Below are positions 53,401-59,400 of a stretch of 64,000 nucleotides of DNA, piece after piece. Within the stretch, counting starts at the first letter, position 1; each line of letters begins with the position of its first letter. Under the pieces are notes generated by a model. That model did not search any database and had not been told where the DNA came from. It saw only the letters and a list, made by a program, of their open reading frames with translations. The position numbers and the translations under genes were made by a program. The stretch is from positions 692,009,175 to 692,073,174 of the forward strand of contig NC_053391.1 of NCBI RefSeq assembly GCF_905171765.1. The letters run 5' to 3'. Source of the stretch: Bufo bufo. Lineage: Eukaryota > Chordata > Amphibia > Anura > Bufonidae.

Positions 53401-56400
53401 AAGTGAAATTTGGAAATTGTATCTCTATTTTCCATTAATTCTTGTGGAACACCTAAAGGGTTAACAAAGTTTGTAAAATCAGTTTTGATACCTTGAGGGG
53501 TGTAGTTTATAGAATGGGGTAATTTTTGTGTGGTTTCTATTATGTAAGCCTCGCAAAGTGACTTTAGACCTGAACTGGTCCCTAAAAGTTGGGTTTTTGA
53601 AAATTTCTGACAAATTTCAAGATTTGCTTCTAAACTTCTAAGCCTTGTAACATCCCCAAAAAATAAAATATAATTCACAAAATGATCCAAACATGAAGTA
53701 GACATATGGGGAATGTAAAGTAATAACTATTTTTAGAGGTATTACTATCTATTATAGAAGTAGAGAAATTGAAACTTGGAAATTTGCAATTTTTTAAAAA
53801 TCTTTGGTAAATTTGGAATTTTTTTATAAATAAAAATGATTTTTTTTTACTTCATTTTACCAGTGTCATGAAGTACAATATGTGACGAAAAAACTATCTC
53901 AGAATGACCTGGATAAGTCAAAGCGTTTTAAAGTTATCAGCACTTAAAGTGACACTGGTCAGATTAGCAAAAAATGGCCAAGTCCTTAAGGTGAAATAGG
54001 GCTGAGTCCTTAAGGGGTTAAAGGGGCGATCCACCCTGCTTGACCCTGTTCCTGACAGTAGATTCCTCGGTAACTGCCCGCTCATGACACAATCCTGGGG
54101 GAAGGGGCGTTCTGGATCATGTTTAGTGCGAGTTATAGGACTTATCCTCTCGTTAGTTAATGCAGAGAACAGTTTTGCAATATTTTGTGGCCCAGATTTA
54201 CTAAAGTGTCTGCGGCTGTGCGAAAAAAATAGTGGCGCAATTTGCTGCAACTTGTGTTTCTACGCTTTTTTCTGACATGCTCAATAAGGCTGCGTTCACA
54301 CGGGCGAGATTTCCGCGCGGATGCGATGCGTGAGGTGAACGTATTGCACCCGCACTGAATCAGGACCCATTCATTTCTATGGGGCTGTTCAGATGAGCGG
54401 TGATTTTCACGCATCACTTGTGCGTTGCGTGAAAATCGCAGCATGCTCTATATTCTGCGTTTTTCACGCAACGCAGGCCCCATAGAAGTGAATGGGGTTG
54501 TGTGAAAATCGCAAGCATCCGCAAGCAAGTGCGGATGAGGTGCGATTTTCACACACGGTTGCTAGGTTACAGTCTATTCACTGTATTATTTTCCCTTATA
54601 ACATGGTTATAAGGGAAAATAATAGCATTCTGAATACAGAATGCTTAGTAAAATAGCGCTGGAGGGGTTAAAAAAATAAAATAAAAATTAACTCACCTTC
54701 TCCTCTTGATCGCATAGTTCCCGGTCTCTTCTGATGAGCTGTCGGCTAAAGGACCTTTGGTGACGTCAGATCACATGCTCCAATCAAATGGTCCATGAAT
54801 CATGTGATTGGAGCATGTGATCTGACGTCACCACAGGTCCTAGCCGGTAGTTCATCATTAAAGAAGTAAAGAAGAGACCGGGAACTTCGCGAACAAGAGG
54901 AGAAGGTGAGTTAATTTTTTAATTTTTTTTTTAACCCTCAATTGATCACCTACTATGCATTCTGTATTCAGAATGCTATTATTTTCCCTTATAACCATGT
55001 TATAAGGGAAAATAATACAATCTACACTACAACAAACCCAAACCTGAACTTCTGTGAAGAAGTTCGGGTCTGGGTACCACAGTCGGTTTTTTATCAACTG
55101 AACATCGGACTGCAATTGCGTACCTAATCGTGCGGGTTTGCCGCAATACACCGGGACGCATCCGGACCTAATCCAGACACGCTCGTGTAAACCCAGCCAA
55201 AGGGTGTATGGCTAAGTAGAAAGGGAATGCGGAAAATTTCATTATGCAGTGACTGAGGGTATGAAGATCCGATGATCACTGTAAATCATAGAGCAGCTTC
55301 AGATGACCACAGATATTACTGTGGCAAGAAAAATATAGTTTCCTACTGTAGGCACTGATGGGGTGTTATAGGATGGGGTCAACGCAATAAGATCATCGAG
55401 GGTATGACACCCGACACCCACACCAAACAGCTGTTGGCAGCAGGAACAGCGCCATACACTGTATAGTGGCCATTCTCTTGTATTGCAGCAGATGCTCCTT
55501 TTCCTGTGAATGGGAGCAGAATGGCCACTACACAAAGTAGTGAGCTGTGGGGTTCTGGATACGTTCAGAGAGTGGAACCCCCCTAGTGACCTAATGGGGT
55601 ACCCGGTTAAGGTTGTCTCCATGGGACAACCCCTTCGAGCGTTAGTTATATGACTAGGCCTTCAAGAATTCAGCAATGAAAGATAAAAGGCAAATGAGGA
55701 AAAATCTAAGTTCTGGGCTCTGAGAGAAGACTGGAGTTAGACTCAGCGTAAAACCTGTCTGGGAATGGGGTCCTGCACAGTCTGAACATGGACTAAACAC
55801 CATCGCAGGCTCCTTTACAGTGTTGTACTCTTGGTTACAGAATTACACCCGGTGCCGCTGTATAACATCTCCAGGATCCGGAAACTCAGCCACTCCTGGG
55901 TCATGTGGAACCAGCTGTTACCATCTCTTACTGCCCTTCATGATCCTGTCCTGCCTGGCCGGAACACTGGCCAGTACATCCCAGACGCCATCCTTTATGC
56001 TGATACTTAGGTAAAAATTGGTTTATAAGTAAAAATACAGTTTAAAAGGAATCATTAATATATTACTGTACATTATTTACTGTATTATACTCCAGAGCTG
56101 CACTCACTATTCTGCTGGTGGAGTCGCTGTGTACATACATTACATTACTTATCCTGTACTGATCCTGAGTTACATCCTGTATTATACTCCAGAGCTGCAC
56201 TCACTATTCTGCTGGTACAGTCACTGTGTACATACATTACTTATCCTGTACTGATCCTGAGTTACATCCTGTATTATACTCCAGAGCTGCACTCACTATT
56301 CTGCTGGTGGAGTCACTGTGTACATACATTACTTATCCTGTACTGATCCTGCGTTACATCCTGTATTATACTCCAGAGCTGCACTCACTATTCTGCTGGT

Positions 56401-59400
56401 GCAGTCACTGTGTACATACATTACTTATCCTGTACTGATCCTGCGTTACATCCTGTATTATACTCCAGAGCTGCACTCACTATTCTGCTGGTGGAGTCAC
56501 TGTGTACATACATTACATTACTTATCCTGTACTGATCCTGAGTTACATCCTGTATTATACCCCAGAGCTGCACTCACTATTCTGCTGGTGGAGTCACTGT
56601 GTACATACATTACATTACTTATCCTGTACTGATCCTGAGTTACATCCTGTATTATACTCCAGAGCTGCACTCACTATTCTGCTGGTGGAGTCACTGTGTA
56701 CACACATTACTTATCCTGTACTGATCCTGAGTTACATCCTGTATTATACTCCAGAGCTGCACTCACTATTCTGCTGGAGCAGTCACTCTGTACATACATT
56801 ACTTATCCTGTACTGATCCTGAGTTACATCCTGTATTATACTCCACAGCTGCACTCACTATTCTGCTGGTGCAGTCACTGTGTACATACATTACTTATCC
56901 TGTACTGATCCTGAGTTACATCCTGTATTAAACTCCAGAGCTGAACTCACTATTCTGCTGGTGCAGTCACTGTGTTCATACATTACTTATCCTGTACTGA
57001 TCCTGAGTTACATCCTGTATTATACTCCAGAGCTGCACTCACTATTCTGCTGGTGCAGTCACTGTGTACATACATTACATTACTTATCCTGTACTGATCC
57101 TGAGTTACATCCAGTATTATACTCCAGAGCTGCACTCACTATTCTGCTGGTGCAGTCACTGTGTACATACATTACTTATCCTGTACTGATCCTGAGTAAC
57201 ATCCTGTATTATACTCCAGAGCTGCACTCACTATTCTGCTGGTGCAGTCACTGTGTACATACATTACATTACTTATCCTGTACTGATCCTGAGTTACATC
57301 CTGTATTATACTCCAGAGCTGCACTCACTATTCTGCTGGTGGAGTCACTATGTACATACATTACATTACTTATCCTGTACTGATCCTGAGTTACATCCTG
57401 TATTATACTCCAGAGCTGCACTCACTATTCTGCTGGTGGAGTCACTGTGTACATACATTACTTATCCTGCACTGATCCTCAGGTACAGACCCCTCATTTG
57501 TGATAGGTCAGGGTGGTCTTACCCTCTATAGGGTAGGTAGGTGATGCTATTGGAGCTGGACGGCTCTGTAGAAGCTTGTGCAATACATTTGCCATTCAAT
57601 ATCTTCCGTTCATACAGAATAAGATCAGTGAAGGAGCTGCAGAGATACAAGAGGTTAATGTTGGTGTCAGATGTAAATTTATTTCCTGTCATATATTTCA
57701 GGAGCGTTAACCCTGCTGAAAAGTCCCTGGCAATCGGCATACAGTTCATGCTAGTGAGGATCCTTGGTAAGAGTCCTTTGTTTTCTGCTGAGTTCAGTTG
57801 TCCTGTCCAAACAGCAGCTCCAGGGACGTCACACTGGACAATTATTTCCTCATATTAGACTAAACAGTCCCTGGCACGGGGATCGGTGTTGTCCTCGGTC
57901 CATGGTAACCGATTACAATAACATAGTCGCCTGTTCCAAAAGCTTTGTAGCTGTTGTACAGGGATGGACATGGCTGGTGTCGTGTTCTGGTCCATAATAT
58001 CTAAGGATTTAATGTTTCAGAAGCTTAGTATTGTATTCTAGTCCCTGGTTTCTTCCATCCATTGTGTCCAAATGTTTATTGTCTCATTTAAGGATGAGCG
58101 AACTGGTTCTACCGGTTTGTGATTTGGTCTAAATTTCTGAAAAAGATCAGATCCACAGGAAATTGAATTTTTGGTGATTCATTTTTGGTGAGCCAGAGAG
58201 AGAGCGCCTAGAATACAAATATATGGACCTCAACTATATACTGTATGTGCATTGTCTAAGGGGTAGTCTTTCTAATTACGGAGAGCCCCTAGTATGCTGA
58301 GTACATGTGTGTAATATTGTAGGCCAGGCGATGCACCTCTGGGTTTCTGTGATATACTGTATATATAAAATAAATATTCAAATTAGCCTTCCTAAACTTA
58401 GATGATGCCAGTAGATGTTAGACATGATCATTTGCATAAAATTTTCCCAGAAATCAAGAGGAGAATTTTCTAGTCTACAATAGTCATCAAATATATATCA
58501 ACCGGTCTCTATAATAGAAATAGTACCCACCCAGAGGATCCCCTTAAGGCCTTGCCAGAACAAAAGCTGTTCTTATCTTCATTTCTATGATAAAGTGTTT
58601 TTGTCCTGAAAGAGCCAGATGCAGATGTGAGGCTGGCTTAGCTTTTTTCGTTGCTTTGCTATGTAAGCTAGCTTAAATGGCTGGAAAGCATCACTATGTG
58701 AAAATGCTATAACAATAGCAGTTATGTGGATGCTGTGTTCCTTTTATTGTAACAGTTAACTGCTGTGCAGTAGCCAGTTGTTATACTTATAGCTCCTGCT
58801 GTCCCAATTCACCTCAATGGGAAGGCTCCCTCATATAGCAAAGACAGACAACACCTTTAGCAATTGTATCTCACTGTTTTGGATCACAATCAGATAAACC
58901 AGGGAGACCTCCAAAGTAACATTCAACTGAAAGTGAGAAAAGAGAATTACAACACAAGACCCCATTAACAACTACAACGAGAGCAACCAAGTAGGACAAG
59001 TTTCTCTTGAGATGTTCTGGTTTCCTTGTCCTTCTAGAAAGAGAACTAGCTTGTATGTTTCATTAAGAGAGTTGTAAGAGTTGTGGGATGTTGTAATTCT
59101 CTTGTCTCACTTTCAGTTGAATGTTACCTTGGAGGTCTCTCTGGTTCATCTATAGTTGATCCAAAAATGTGAACGAAAATTGATAAAAAATACTGAGATG
59201 CTGTATTCTCAGATGAATAGGAAGGACTGTCCCATTGAAGTGAAACAGCAGGAGCTATCATTATACTTATTTGCTGCTGCACAGCAAGTAAATAAACAGT
59301 AAAGAGAACACAGCAGCAATGGGAGCACAGCTTTGTTTTCACACAGTGGATTGGCAGAGATGCTTTCCTGCCTTTAAAACATGCATATGTAGCAAAGATA

